From assembly GCA_021204045.1 (NCBI GenBank), contig JAJQAA010000065.1:1-64000 (forward strand): a stretch of 64,000 bases of DNA. The letters are read 5' to 3'. Positions within the stretch are counted from its first letter, which is position 1. Every line of letters starts with the position of its first letter. The notes under the pieces are model-generated. The model was not told the origin of the DNA. It saw only the letters and a list, made by a program, of their open reading frames with translations, and searched no databases. This document shows positions 19,379 to 29,200 of this stretch, piece by piece. The position numbers and the translations under genes were made by a program. Origin of the DNA: Clostridiales bacterium (lineage in GTDB: Bacteria; Bacillota; Clostridia; Lachnospirales; Lachnospiraceae).

Positions 19379-19430
19379 GCTGTCATTAATGATGGTTTAT
19401 TAATTATGTTTCTTCAGCTACATTATAGCG

Positions 19431-19466
19431 AAAAAGCTGTCCGGCATTTGCCTGAACAGCTTTTTT
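19431..19466. terminator. bidirectional hairpin terminator
   Basis: AAAAAGCTGT...ACAGCTTTTTT with A-run and T-run on either side. Confidence 0.7.
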
Positions 19467-19498
19467 GTCTAACCAGCAAATCAACCATAACCATCAAA

Positions 19499-19840
19499 TT
19501 AACAACTCATTACACACACTGGACGAATAACTCCATATGCATTCTCACATTGCATGATCATGCCATCCTCACCAATACGTAAAACCGTTAATACATTTGA
19601 ATCTTGATTCGCACAAATCAACATATCATCGATCAACTCCACATCTCGAGGTGCACTACCATGAACGGAACAAATTCCTGTCAGCTTTAACCTTCCATTT
19701 TCAATAACTTCATATACAGCCACACTATCGTGTCCTCTATTGGAAGCATATAGGAACTTGCCATTCTTACTTACTTTGATAGCCGCTCCTTTATTCAATC
19801 CCTGAAACATCTGCGGGAGCATCGGTAAATCCTGAAGCAC
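19499..19840 (-). pseudogene. C-terminal remnant of a 6-phosphogluconolactonase-like (YbhE/Pgl-type) beta-propeller lactonase
   Basis: KGAAIKVSKNGKFLYASNRGHDSVAVYEV...APRDVELI..ANQDSNVLTVLRI; only about 113 aa, no N-terminal part in the window. Confidence 0.7.
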
Positions 19841-19859
19841 ACTTCCATGATTAATTAAT

Positions 19860-20299
19860 TTTTATGGTCAGAGCGGTGGTTATATTTCCACACTCTATGC
19901 TCAGCAAATGCTTTTGAGAATCGGTATTAACAGCCAGGCAATTAACGATAACGTAGATATGCAGTTAGCCGCGACCACACTGGGCAACGGCGATGTCGCT
20001 GTAGGGATCAACTATAGCGGAGAAGCCCTCTCTGTTATTAATGCTTTAAAATACGCAAAAAAAATGGGGCAGCCACAATTGCCATAACGGCCAACCCAAA
20101 TTCCACAATGGCGAAAATGGTCACTTATCCTCTTTTTTACAGTCATAATATTCCTGATGATCTGCGTTATCTCCACCTTGGAAGCATCTGCGAAATTAGT
20201 GTTCTCGGCGCTATACAAGCCGAAATTCTGCGGCACCCATCTCAATTAGAACGCCTAAACATCTGTAGAGATGTGGTACGCAGTAGTCGTATAAAATAA
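19860..20299 (+). pseudogene. RpiR/MurR-family regulator remnant (SIS domain), 5'-truncated and frameshifted
   Basis: Frame 1 FYGQSGGYISTLYAQQMLLRIGINSQAINDNVDMQLAATTLGNGDVAVGINYSGEALSVINALKYAKK, shifting at an A-run to GAATIAITANPNSTMAKMVTYPLFYSHNIPDDLRYLHLGSICEISVLGAIQAEIL. Confidence 0.75.
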
Positions 20300-20310
20300 A
20301 CTTCCCCTCT

Positions 20311-20820
20311 CTACTCCTCCACATACGGCAGCCGCAACGTCTTCATATAACGCCTTACTGCCCCGTCCCATTCCTGCTCTATCTGTTTATCAAGGGTAAA
20401 CATATTCAATGAAGTGCCGCTGACACAATGCAGCGTAAGATTTTCATAGCGAATATCCAGATAAAGACCGGCGATCTGCCCGGCCGTGAAACCGGGACTG
20501 ATACTTTTTAAAAATTTTTCAACATTCTCCGGCGAAAGCTGCAGCGTAATCCGGAAGCTTTCCGGCAGCTTTTTCCCGCGGATCAGGCTGTAACAAAATG
20601 GCCGCAGCTGTCTCCAGGAAGACAACTCACCGATCTTTTCCGCCTCCATCTCTTCCTCCGAGAAAAAGCCGCGGCGGGTATGACCATCGATTGTGAATGT
20701 GTTGAACGTGACGATCGTCGCCTCGCGCACCAGCCAGGAATCAAACGCTTCACCGACAAACAGCCGGGAGGTAAACAACCGGATATCTTCCATTTTCAGC
20801 GCTATCATACCGTTTCCCAT
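20311..20820 (-). CDS. DUF5721-like conserved protein
   Basis: Intact 169 aa ORF; family recalled from LVREATIVTFNTFTIDGH..FF. Confidence 0.5.
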   Translation of the reverse strand: MGNGMIALKMEDIRLFTSRLFVGEAFDSWLVREATIVTFNTFTIDGHTRRGFFSEEEMEAEKIGELSSWRQLRPFCYSLIRGKKLPESFRITLQLSPENVEKFLKSISPGFTAGQIAGLYLDIRYENLTLHCVSGTSLNMFTLDKQIEQEWDGAVRRYMKTLRLPYVEE

Positions 20821-20927
20821 CCCTCTCTGTCTGGTGATTGCCGCCCGGATTGTCTAACCGTATTTTACCATCCGGGCTATCCATACTCTATCCCCATATT
20901 CCTGTCTTTTCCCTGCCTCGTTCACAC

Positions 20928-21914
20928 TCAGGTATCTGAAAAATATTCTTTGTAGAGCGTAAAAAAGTTTGTCGTCGTCGAATCTCCGCCCTCCGCAAAC
21001 GAGATTTCACGCCAGACGTCGCCGCGCAGCTCCACCGGATGTTCCTCCGCAAATGCGTCATAAATCGCGCCAAACGCCCGCGCCTTGCGCTGGATCGCCA
21101 GCTTTTCCTTGCGCTCCAGCGTCTTCGCCTCATCATAATCCTCAAGGCATCTGACGATATAATATTGGCCGTCCAGCGCGATTACCGGACTGATTTCCCC
21201 ATCCTCGAGGGAAAAAACAATGTCTTCGTATGCCGATGGGCGTTCGCCGCGGCCGATTGACACCTCGGATTCCTCATTTTCTGCGTAGGAACGCACCAGG
21301 GAAAGGAAATCACTGCCCCCCGCGGCTGCTTCATAAACCTGACGCGCCGTATCGGCATCGCTCACACAGATCTCCTGCATGTTGACCACGCGCGCCTCGC
21401 TGTCGCTGATCTCAAGATTAACGTCCTGCGTGAGCTGGTCAACCAGGCAGTTGGCGCGGTAATACTCCTCATAAAGTTCATACACGTCATCCACATCCGC
21501 GCCGATATAGGACAGATCCGCCTCTGTCAGCCCGTCATAATATGCCTGAGACAACTCGGTCAGCTGTTCCTTCTCCTGGCCGCTTACGCGCAGTTCCCTC
21601 TCGTCGGCCAGCAGATTCATCGTCTTGAGTTCCTTCAGAAATCCCTCAATCTGGCCGGTCAGATATTCTTCAAAGGTTGTGCCGTTTTCATCCACCTCGG
21701 CCTGCCAGATCTGCTTTGTATAAACGCTCTGGTAACGATTGCGCTCCGTAGCAACTACGAGGCGAATCTGGGCGTCCGTGTAGCCCTGGCTGCCGCTTAC
21801 TTCGGACACAATCGGTGAACTGCTCCCGCAGCTGGCCAGAAGAAGCACCATAGCCAAAAGAAGCACCGCGCCCAGCGCAGATGTAAATATGGAGACTTTC
21901 CCTGTTTTTTTCAT
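20928..21914 (-). CDS. peptidylprolyl isomerase (SurA/PrsA-like) lipoprotein
   Basis: Signal peptide with LLASCGSS lipobox; rotamase-like FLSLVRSYAENEESEVSIGRGERPS...LEDGEISPVIALDGQYYIVRC. Confidence 0.7.
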   Translation of the reverse strand: MKKTGKVSIFTSALGAVLLLAMVLLLASCGSSSPIVSEVSGSQGYTDAQIRLVVATERNRYQSVYTKQIWQAEVDENGTTFEEYLTGQIEGFLKELKTMNLLADERELRVSGQEKEQLTELSQAYYDGLTEADLSYIGADVDDVYELYEEYYRANCLVDQLTQDVNLEISDSEARVVNMQEICVSDADTARQVYEAAAGGSDFLSLVRSYAENEESEVSIGRGERPSAYEDIVFSLEDGEISPVIALDGQYYIVRCLEDYDEAKTLERKEKLAIQRKARAFGAIYDAFAEEHPVELRGDVWREISFAEGGDSTTTNFFTLYKEYFSDT

Positions 21915-21983
21915 TCTCGTTCCACCGTCATTTTGCGTAAACTGTTGTTTGCGAGAACCACCGTAATTTTTGCCCGACTGGCA

Positions 21984-22766
21984 TCAAAGCAGACCCTTTA
22001 AGATCTTCAGTACACCGTCATTTACATTGCTGTCCGTCTGAAAACGGGCCGCCTTCCGAACCTCCGGTCTGGCATTGGCAACCGCGAAGCTGTAGTATGC
22101 CCGCCCCAGCATCTCGATATCATTGAGCTGATCGCCGAAAGCGATCGTCTCACGCGGCGAGATATTGAGATCTTCCTGCAGATGTCGCACCGCTTCTCCC
22201 TTGCTGACTCCGGGCGCGGAAAAATCAATCCACTGGCTCCCGGAAACCACGATTTTCAATCGGTCAGTGTATCTTTCACGCAGCTCCACCATCGCCTTCT
22301 CCGCGTCCGTCGGGTGAAAGATCGATGCTTTGATAAAATCATCTTCCACCTTGAGAAGATCGTCCACCCGTTCCAGACGGTATCGATATCCCTCAATCAA
22401 AAGGCGATAAAGCACCTCATCCTTTGAATCCAGATAAGCAACATCCGGCCCGCCAAGCATAATCTCCAGCCCCATGGCACGGGCATCCCTCACAACCTCA
22501 AACATCAGCTCCCGCCGGATCGTATAAGCATAAAGATTACGGCCGCAGCAGCCGATACAGGCACCGTTATCCGATAAATAAAATATTTTTTCCTTAATTG
22601 GCTCAAACGCCTTCTCAATGCTCGCCCACTGGCGTCCGCTGGCCGCGGCGAACTGCATCCCTTTTGCCCGGAGCTTTAAAATAGTATCAATCAGCTCCGG
22701 ATTCAGCGTATGGCCGCCGTCAGGCAGCAATGTACCGTCGATATCCGATACAATCAGCTTGATCAT
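21984..22766 (-). CDS. Cof-type HAD-superfamily hydrolase
   Basis: IVSDIDGTLLPDGG...AASGRQWASI...AFGDQLNDIEML. Confidence 0.9.
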   Translation of the reverse strand: MIKLIVSDIDGTLLPDGGHTLNPELIDTILKLRAKGMQFAAASGRQWASIEKAFEPIKEKIFYLSDNGACIGCCGRNLYAYTIRRELMFEVVRDARAMGLEIMLGGPDVAYLDSKDEVLYRLLIEGYRYRLERVDDLLKVEDDFIKASIFHPTDAEKAMVELRERYTDRLKIVVSGSQWIDFSAPGVSKGEAVRHLQEDLNISPRETIAFGDQLNDIEMLGRAYYSFAVANARPEVRKAARFQTDSNVNDGVLKILKGLL

Positions 22767-22850
22767 ATGTGAATCCTCCCTGGTTCTGCGCTTTGCTCTT
22801 ATCTTACCATATTTTTATAATATCTGTAAACGGCGATTTAAGCCCTGCCT

Positions 22851-23525
22851 TTGACACCCATCCGCATCGGTGTTATACTTTTTGGCATGAAAAGAGAAAT
22901 CCGGATTTTGTTCGCCTGCGGCCTCGTTCTGCTCGGATGCGAAATTTACAAACAGTTGTTCTTATATTTTATATTCTTTGACCGGCAGTATGACTGGTGG
23001 TATTTCCCGTTCCAGCTCTGCTCGCTGCCGATGTATCTCTGTCTTATCCTGCCATTTGTGCACAGAAATACAGTGCGACGCGTGATCTGCACCTTTATCC
23101 AGGATTTCGGCATCCTGGGAGGAATCGCGGCAATCCTCGTTCCGGACGGTTTCCGGCATCTGCACTGGTCTCTGACCCTGCACGGCTACGCCTGGCATCT
23201 GATCCTGATCCTGGCCGGACTTTTTATCTGCCAGACCGGCCTTTCCGATCCCGGTCTCAAAGGCTGGCTGCGCACGCTGCCGCTCTTTGCCGTCTGCTGT
23301 CTTGCGGCCACCGCCATCAACGTCCTGGCTCCGGATCAGGCGGATATGTTTTACATCTCACCCTTTCACGACAGCGTCCAGCCCGTCGTGCGACAGCTTA
23401 CGCCCATTCTCGGACGGTTGCCCGCACATCTGCTCTACCTGGCGACGGTCTGCGCCGGTTCCGGAATCATCCACGGGCTTGCGTCAATCTTCCATTTTTA
23501 CAGCAAATCCCCCATCCGGAGATAA
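22851..23525 (+). CDS. YwaF-type integral membrane protein
   Basis: Multi-TM ORF, YWWFPFQLCSLPMY-like motif and LHGYAWHLILI. Confidence 0.6.
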   Translation: MTPIRIGVILFGMKREIRILFACGLVLLGCEIYKQLFLYFIFFDRQYDWWYFPFQLCSLPMYLCLILPFVHRNTVRRVICTFIQDFGILGGIAAILVPDGFRHLHWSLTLHGYAWHLILILAGLFICQTGLSDPGLKGWLRTLPLFAVCCLAATAINVLAPDQADMFYISPFHDSVQPVVRQLTPILGRLPAHLLYLATVCAGSGIIHGLASIFHFYSKSPIRR

Positions 23526-23542
23526 GAAAATCACACGGACAT

Positions 23543-24931
23543 TCACGCCTGAGCGCGTTCCACTTCACCCATTTTTCTCATATGGCAGCGAATCACGAGA
23601 TAACAAATGACATGCGCGAGAAACGTGATCGTCCATGAAATCGGGTAAGAATAATACAGCACATCCAGCGTCCGGTTGGCCGCAAACACCGTGAATATCC
23701 AGAATACGCGAAACAGACAGGCTCCGGTCAGGGAGACAAACATCGGCACGATCGAATGCCCCATGCCACGCAGTCCGCCTACCATTGTATCCATGAGACC
23801 GCAGATAAAATAAGGCGCGCATACAATGATCATCCGGCGCATGCCGTATTGGATCACCTCTTCGTCCGGGGAATAAATTCCCAGAAGCTGCCGGCCAAAT
23901 ATGCACGCACCGACGCCGGTCACAACGCCGACGAAGGTCACCATAAGCAGACAGTACACGAGGATTTTTGTCATCCTTCCGTATTTTTTCGCACCGTAAT
24001 TCTGGCTTGTAAAGCTCACAGACGTCTGGTACATGGCATTCATCGCGATATAGACAAAATTTTCAATGCTCGCGGCCGCCGAGCTTCCCGCCATCGCCAC
24101 CGAACCAAACGAATTGATCGACGACTGAATCAGTACGTTGGAAATGGAAAACACCGAGCCCTGCAGACCCGCGGGCAGACCGATCTTTAAAATCGCTTCC
24201 ACCCGGCGCGGCACAAGGCGCAGCCGCCGCAGGTTCAGATGATAGGGCGCATCCGCCACCGCCAGAGAGCGCACCACCAGCGCCGCCGAAACACACTGCG
24301 AGAGAGTCGACGCGAGCGCTACCCCGGCCACATCCAGCTTACAGACAATCACAAAAAACAGATTCAATATCACATTGATGATCCCGGCCGTGACCAGATA
24401 ATAAAGCGGCCGCCTCGTATCGCCCACCGCACGCAGAATCGCACTGCCAAAATTGTACAGCAGTGTCGCTGGCATACCGATAAAATAAACCTGCACATAC
24501 AAAATCGCGAGATAGAGCACGTCCTCCGGCGTACCCATCAGCGTCAGAATCGGCCCGGCCAGGCACCCGCCGACCGCAATCAGAATAAAACCGCCCAGCA
24601 ATGCCAGCAACATCGAGGTGTGGATCGTCTCTTCCAGTTCCTTTTCTTTTTTGGCGCCAAAAAACTGCGCCACCAGCACATTGGTACCGATCGATAACCC
24701 GATAAACAGGTTGATCAGCAGATTAATCAGCGACGTCGTCGAGCCGACCGCCGCCATCGATTCCCTTCCGGCAAACCGTCCGACCACAATAACGTCCGCG
24801 GCGTTGAACAGCAGCTGCAGGATACCGGAAATCATCACCGGCACTGCGAAAACCACCAGTTTCGTAAAGAGCGGCCCGTTGCACATATCCATCTCATAAT
24901 TTCTCGTCCGCGACGAGCGCATATGCATCAT
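23543..24931 (-). CDS. MATE family efflux transporter
   Basis: 12-TM pattern, ADVIVVGRFAGRESMAAVGSTT, VGDTRRPLYY, FGSVAMAGSSAAASIENF. Confidence 0.9.
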   Translation of the reverse strand: MMHMRSSRTRNYEMDMCNGPLFTKLVVFAVPVMISGILQLLFNAADVIVVGRFAGRESMAAVGSTTSLINLLINLFIGLSIGTNVLVAQFFGAKKEKELEETIHTSMLLALLGGFILIAVGGCLAGPILTLMGTPEDVLYLAILYVQVYFIGMPATLLYNFGSAILRAVGDTRRPLYYLVTAGIINVILNLFFVIVCKLDVAGVALASTLSQCVSAALVVRSLAVADAPYHLNLRRLRLVPRRVEAILKIGLPAGLQGSVFSISNVLIQSSINSFGSVAMAGSSAAASIENFVYIAMNAMYQTSVSFTSQNYGAKKYGRMTKILVYCLLMVTFVGVVTGVGACIFGRQLLGIYSPDEEVIQYGMRRMIIVCAPYFICGLMDTMVGGLRGMGHSIVPMFVSLTGACLFRVFWIFTVFAANRTLDVLYYSYPISWTITFLAHVICYLVIRCHMRKMGEVERAQA

Positions 24932-25139
24932 AATTTCACACTTTCCTCTGTTTGTTCATGTTTCTCAAGAGCAATCGCTACTATAACACGTTTCCCATTT
25001 TGTGGCAAGAGATAAAGTTTCCTAAAGCAAAAGAATGAAATTTATGGACACACAAATATTTTACACAAAGCACTACCCATTTTTTAATTTTTGTGATACA
25101 ATTTGTACATAAGTTTTTAATATTTCAGGGGGAACTATT

Positions 25140-26348
25140 ATGGCAAAAGAAATGATTGCAATGCTTCTTGCCGGCGGACAGGGTTCGCGCCTCTACGCAC
25201 TCACCCAAAAACTGGCAAAACCTGCAGTTCCTTTTGGCGGAAAGTACCGGATTATCGACTTTCCGCTCTCGAACTGCGTCAACTCAGGCATTGATACGGT
25301 CGGCATCCTGACCCAGTACCAGCCGCTCGTCCTCAACGAGTACATCGGCAACGGCCAGCCCTGGGATCTCGACCGCCTCCACGGCGGCGTCCATGTACTG
25401 CCGCCCTACCAGCAGGCCTCCGGCTCCGACTGGTACAAGGGAACCGCCAATGCCATCTACCAGAACATCCCATTCATTGAGCGCTACGATCCGCAGTACG
25501 TCATCATCCTTTCCGGTGACCAGATCTGCAAACAGGATTACAGCGATTTCCTGCGTTTCCACAAGGAGAAGGGCGCGGAATTCTCCGTAGCGGTCATGGA
25601 AGTGCCGTGGGACGAGGCTTCCCGTTTCGGCCTGATGGTCGCGGATGAAAACGACAAGATCACCGAGTTCCAGGAAAAGCCCAAGAACCCGAAATCCAAC
25701 CTGGCTTCCATGGGCATCTACATTTTCAACTGGGATATCCTCAAAAAATATCTGGAAGAAGACGAAGCGGATCCAAACTCGGAGAATGACTTCGGCAACA
25801 ACATTATCCCCAATCTGCTCAAAGACGGCCGCCAGATGTACGCTTACCATTTCAGCGGCTACTGGAAGGACGTAGGCACCATCTCCTCCCTGTGGGAAGC
25901 AAACATGGAAGTCCTCGATCCGGAAAACAGCGGCATCAACCTGTTCGATGAAAACTGGAAGATCTACAGCCGCAACAGCGGCATGACCGGCCACCGCATC
26001 AGCAGCGACGCCACCGTTGAAAATTCGATGATCACGGACGGCTGCCGTATCAGCGGTGAGATCAAACATTCCATTCTCTTCGCGGGCGTGATCGTGGAAA
26101 AGGGCGCGGTCATTGAGGACGCCGTCGTGATGGGCGGTACCGTGATCAAAGCCGGCGCTGTCGTCAAACACTGCATTATCGCGGAAAATGTCACCATCGG
26201 AGCGGGCGCCGTCGTCGGCGCGATGCCGACGGAAGATCAGAAGGGCGTAGCCACCGTAGGTTCCGGTGTCAGCATCGGAGCGGGCGCTGTGATCGGCCCG
26301 AACGCCATGGTCAGCAAAGATGTGAAAGGCGGTGAAGAACAATGGTAA
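25140..26348 (+). CDS. glgC: glucose-1-phosphate adenylyltransferase
   Basis: [45 protein letters not shown]. Confidence 0.95.
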   Translation: MAKEMIAMLLAGGQGSRLYALTQKLAKPAVPFGGKYRIIDFPLSNCVNSGIDTVGILTQYQPLVLNEYIGNGQPWDLDRLHGGVHVLPPYQQASGSDWYKGTANAIYQNIPFIERYDPQYVIILSGDQICKQDYSDFLRFHKEKGAEFSVAVMEVPWDEASRFGLMVADENDKITEFQEKPKNPKSNLASMGIYIFNWDILKKYLEEDEADPNSENDFGNNIIPNLLKDGRQMYAYHFSGYWKDVGTISSLWEANMEVLDPENSGINLFDENWKIYSRNSGMTGHRISSDATVENSMITDGCRISGEIKHSILFAGVIVEKGAVIEDAVVMGGTVIKAGAVVKHCIIAENVTIGAGAVVGAMPTEDQKGVATVGSGVSIGAGAVIGPNAMVSKDVKGGEEQW

Positions 26349-27484
26349 ATTCCAACGCAAACGCACTGGGCATTATTTTTCCAAACAGCTATGATTCCAT
26401 GGTCCCCGAGCTGGTCGGTGACCGCCTGATGGCCTCCATCCCGTTTGCCGGCCGTTACCGCATGGTAGACTTTATTCTTTCGAGCATGGTCAACAGCGGG
26501 ATTGACAACATCTCCCTGATTGTCCGCAAAAATTATCATTCCCTGATGGATCATCTCGGTTCCGGCCGTGAGTGGGATCTTACCCGCAAAAATGGTGGTC
26601 TGAATATCGTCCCGCCGTTCGCGGAGAAGACCGTCAAGGTCTACAACGGACGCGTCGAGGCTCTGGCCAGCATCCTGCAGTTTTTAAAGAGTCAGAAGGA
26701 AAAATACGTCGTCATGGCCGACACCAACCTTGCCGTCAATTTTGACTTCAAGGCGTTCATTGACGCCCACATTGCCAGCGGCGCTGACGTAACCATGGCC
26801 TACACCGAGGAAATGGTACCGGAGAGCATGCTGGAGTCCCAGGCCTCGATCAATTCCATGTATTACAATCTCGACCTCGACGGCACCCGCGTCAAGGAGA
26901 TCCATATCAATTCCAGGGCGATCGGCCTGCAGAAGATGTCGATGAACATTTATATCATCAGCCGTGAGATGCTGATCAATCAGGTTCGCGAAGCTTATAT
27001 CCGCGGCTATGTCTACATGGAGCGCGATATCCTCGCTCCCAACCTGGATTCGCTCAATGTACAGGCCTATAAATATGACGGTTATCTGGCGCGTATCCGC
27101 GACATCCGCAGCTATTTTGAAGAAAACATGAAGCTGCTCGACGAGAAAAATCTTGACGCGCTGTTTTCGGGCGGCCCGATCTACACGAAGATCCGCGACG
27201 ACAACCCGACCCGCTATATCAACGGCTCCAAAGCGAAAAACATCATGGCAGCCGACGGCTGCGTGATCGGCGGCGAGGTCGAGAACTCCGTCCTCTTCCG
27301 CGGCGTCAAGATCGGCAAGGGCGCGAAGGTCAAAAACTGCGTGCTGATGCAGGATACGGTCATCGAGGCCGGCGCCTCCGTCGAGAACATTATCACCGAC
27401 AAGAACGTGACGATCACTTTCGGCAAGGAAGTCAAGGGCACGGACACCTTCCCGGTGTATATCGCCAAAAACCAGACCGTATAA
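26342..27484 (+). CDS. glgD: glucose-1-phosphate adenylyltransferase subunit GlgD
   Basis: GlgC paralogue lacking the GGxGxR motif ([47 protein letters not shown]); overlaps glgC by 7 nt. Confidence 0.92.
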   Translation: MVNSNANALGIIFPNSYDSMVPELVGDRLMASIPFAGRYRMVDFILSSMVNSGIDNISLIVRKNYHSLMDHLGSGREWDLTRKNGGLNIVPPFAEKTVKVYNGRVEALASILQFLKSQKEKYVVMADTNLAVNFDFKAFIDAHIASGADVTMAYTEEMVPESMLESQASINSMYYNLDLDGTRVKEIHINSRAIGLQKMSMNIYIISREMLINQVREAYIRGYVYMERDILAPNLDSLNVQAYKYDGYLARIRDIRSYFEENMKLLDEKNLDALFSGGPIYTKIRDDNPTRYINGSKAKNIMAADGCVIGGEVENSVLFRGVKIGKGAKVKNCVLMQDTVIEAGASVENIITDKNVTITFGKEVKGTDTFPVYIAKNQTV

Positions 27485-27653
27485 CGTCGGTCCCGGCCAC
27501 TGATACGAAAACCAGATCGTTAAAACAGTCAGAAGCTGTGCGCTGTGATAAACAACGCATGGCTTCTATTTATTTTCCATGCGGAAGATAAACAGACAAT
27601 TCATGAATTCTTATCGATCTTTGTCTCCCAATGCAAAAAAATTTTCAAAAAAA

Positions 27654-27680
27654 TTAGCACTCACCTATTGACAGTGCTAA
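27654..27680 (+). promoter_or_regulatory. CIRCE operator (HrcA site)
   Basis: TTAGCACTC-N9-CAGTGCTAA, one mismatch to the TTAGCACTC-N9-GAGTGCTAA consensus. Confidence 0.9.
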
Positions 27681-27696
27681 CAAAATGTGTTATAAC
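27668..27696 (+). promoter_or_regulatory. sigmaA promoter of hsp20
   Basis: TTGACA-17 nt-TATAAC; the -35 lies inside the CIRCE. Confidence 0.8.
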
Positions 27697-27767
27697 ACAG
27701 ATAGAACAAAGGAAACGAGTTCGAACCACCAACAATCACATATTTTATTATAAAGGAGAGATGACTT

Positions 27768-28205
27768 ATGTTATTTACACCAGTTAGAAGGAACCATGGT
27801 TTTGATCTGTTTGACGACTTTTTCAATGATCCGTTTTTCTCCGCTCCGGTCAGCCACACAACGACCACGCTCATGCGGACGGATGTCCGCGAGGACGACA
27901 CCAACTACATGCTTGACATCGAACTTCCGGGCTTTAAGAAGGAGGACATCAAAGCGGAACTGAAGGACGGCTACCTTACCATCAATGCCAGCCATGAAGC
28001 AAACAACGATGAGAAGGATGCAAACGGCAAGATCATCCGCCAGGAGCGCTACAGCGGTTCCTGCAAGAGAAGCTTCTACGTAGGTGAGAATCTGAAGCAG
28101 GAAGACGTACAGGCTGCGTTTGAAAACGGCGTCCTGACGCTGAAATTCCCCAAGGAAGCTCCGGCTGCCGTCGAGGAAACGCCGAAATATATCCAGATCG
28201 GCTAA
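27768..28205 (+). CDS. Hsp20/alpha-crystallin family small heat shock protein
   Basis: DIELPGFKKEDIKAELKDGYLTINA...FENGVLTLKFPK. Confidence 0.95.
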   Translation: MLFTPVRRNHGFDLFDDFFNDPFFSAPVSHTTTTLMRTDVREDDTNYMLDIELPGFKKEDIKAELKDGYLTINASHEANNDEKDANGKIIRQERYSGSCKRSFYVGENLKQEDVQAAFENGVLTLKFPKEAPAAVEETPKYIQIG

Positions 28206-28227
28206 TTGTATCCAGATCGGCTGATTG
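28190..28227 (+). repeat. 19-bp tandem duplication across the hsp20 stop codon
   Basis: TATCCAGATCGGCTAATTG / TATCCAGATCGGCTGATTG. Confidence 0.9.
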
Positions 28228-28266
28228 ATTGCGACCTCCAACTACTATCTCCATATTATCCCCCAC

Positions 28267-28349
28267 GCGGCTTCCGCCTGACGGAAGCCGCAATAAAAGA
28301 ACGAGTGCGGCTCTTATATTACAGAGCATCCGCGCTCGTTCTTTTTATT
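28267..28349. terminator. double-hairpin, bidirectional terminator region
   Basis: GCGGCTTCCG-CCTGA-CGGAAGCCGC, then AATAAAAGAACGAGTGCGG...CCGCGCTCGTTCTTTTTATT, between convergent genes. Confidence 0.8.
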
Positions 28350-28367
28350 GCGTAAACAAAGTGCTCT

Positions 28368-29195
28368 TCAACGCCAGTATCGTTCGAGTAAAATTCCTTT
28401 GTAATCCTCCCTGCGTTCCCAGTTTTCTGTCAGCAGGCGGGAAAGCTCGGTCACAGCAAGTTCCACCGCCTCCCGAAGCGTTTTCCCATCCAGCAGTGCT
28501 CCGGTCATGAACGCGGAAAAGATATCGCCGCTCCCGGCCACACGCACAGGCAGGTAATCATAAGGCACACGAAAGTACTCCCGCAAACGATGGTCATAGC
28601 CGCAGACCAGATGTTCCCCTGTCTCTGTTTCCACCGCGCTGGTGATCACCACCGAGCGTCCCGAAATGTCACGCAGTCCATCCACCAGCGCGCGAAGCTC
28701 CTCACGAGTGCCGCTCTCCGCGCCGGGACAAAGCCCGGTCAGAAAACCAGCCTCCGTGATATTCGGCGTCATCACATCCGCGCAGGCGGCAAGCCGGCGC
28801 ATGAGGACAACGCGCTCACTGCCAATACCATGATACAGGCGACCGCCGTCAGCCATAATCGGATCAACGATAACCAGACGTTTCTTTCGATCTGCAAGTC
28901 TGTTAAGAAAACCGGCAATCAAATCCGCCTGTTTTTCATTAAGCACATAACCAGTACAAATACAGTCATAATCAAAGCCAAGTTCTTCCCAGACCCGCAG
29001 CGAATCCCTCATATAATCCGTCATATCCTCGATCCGGTATTTTCCGAAATCCAGGGTATTGGAGATCACCGCGGTCGGAAGCAGAAACGGATAATGCCCC
29101 AGCTTCGAGAGAATCGGCGTCATCGCCGCCAGCGCCGCCTTCCCATATCCCGGCAGATCATTGATCAGCAAAACGCGCTTCGCATTCTTTTCCAT
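28368..29195 (-). CDS. pyridoxamine/pyridoxal kinase
   Basis: INDLPGYGKAALAAMTPILSKLG...DPIMADGG...TPNITEAGFLTG. Confidence 0.85.
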   Translation of the reverse strand: MEKNAKRVLLINDLPGYGKAALAAMTPILSKLGHYPFLLPTAVISNTLDFGKYRIEDMTDYMRDSLRVWEELGFDYDCICTGYVLNEKQADLIAGFLNRLADRKKRLVIVDPIMADGGRLYHGIGSERVVLMRRLAACADVMTPNITEAGFLTGLCPGAESGTREELRALVDGLRDISGRSVVITSAVETETGEHLVCGYDHRLREYFRVPYDYLPVRVAGSGDIFSAFMTGALLDGKTLREAVELAVTELSRLLTENWERREDYKGILLERYWR

Positions 29196-29200
29196 GATGG

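Noticed and set aside
26342-27484. Degenerate duplicate of glgC
   Set aside because: Lack of the catalytic GGxGxR motif is normal for GlgD regulatory subunits in glgCD pairs.
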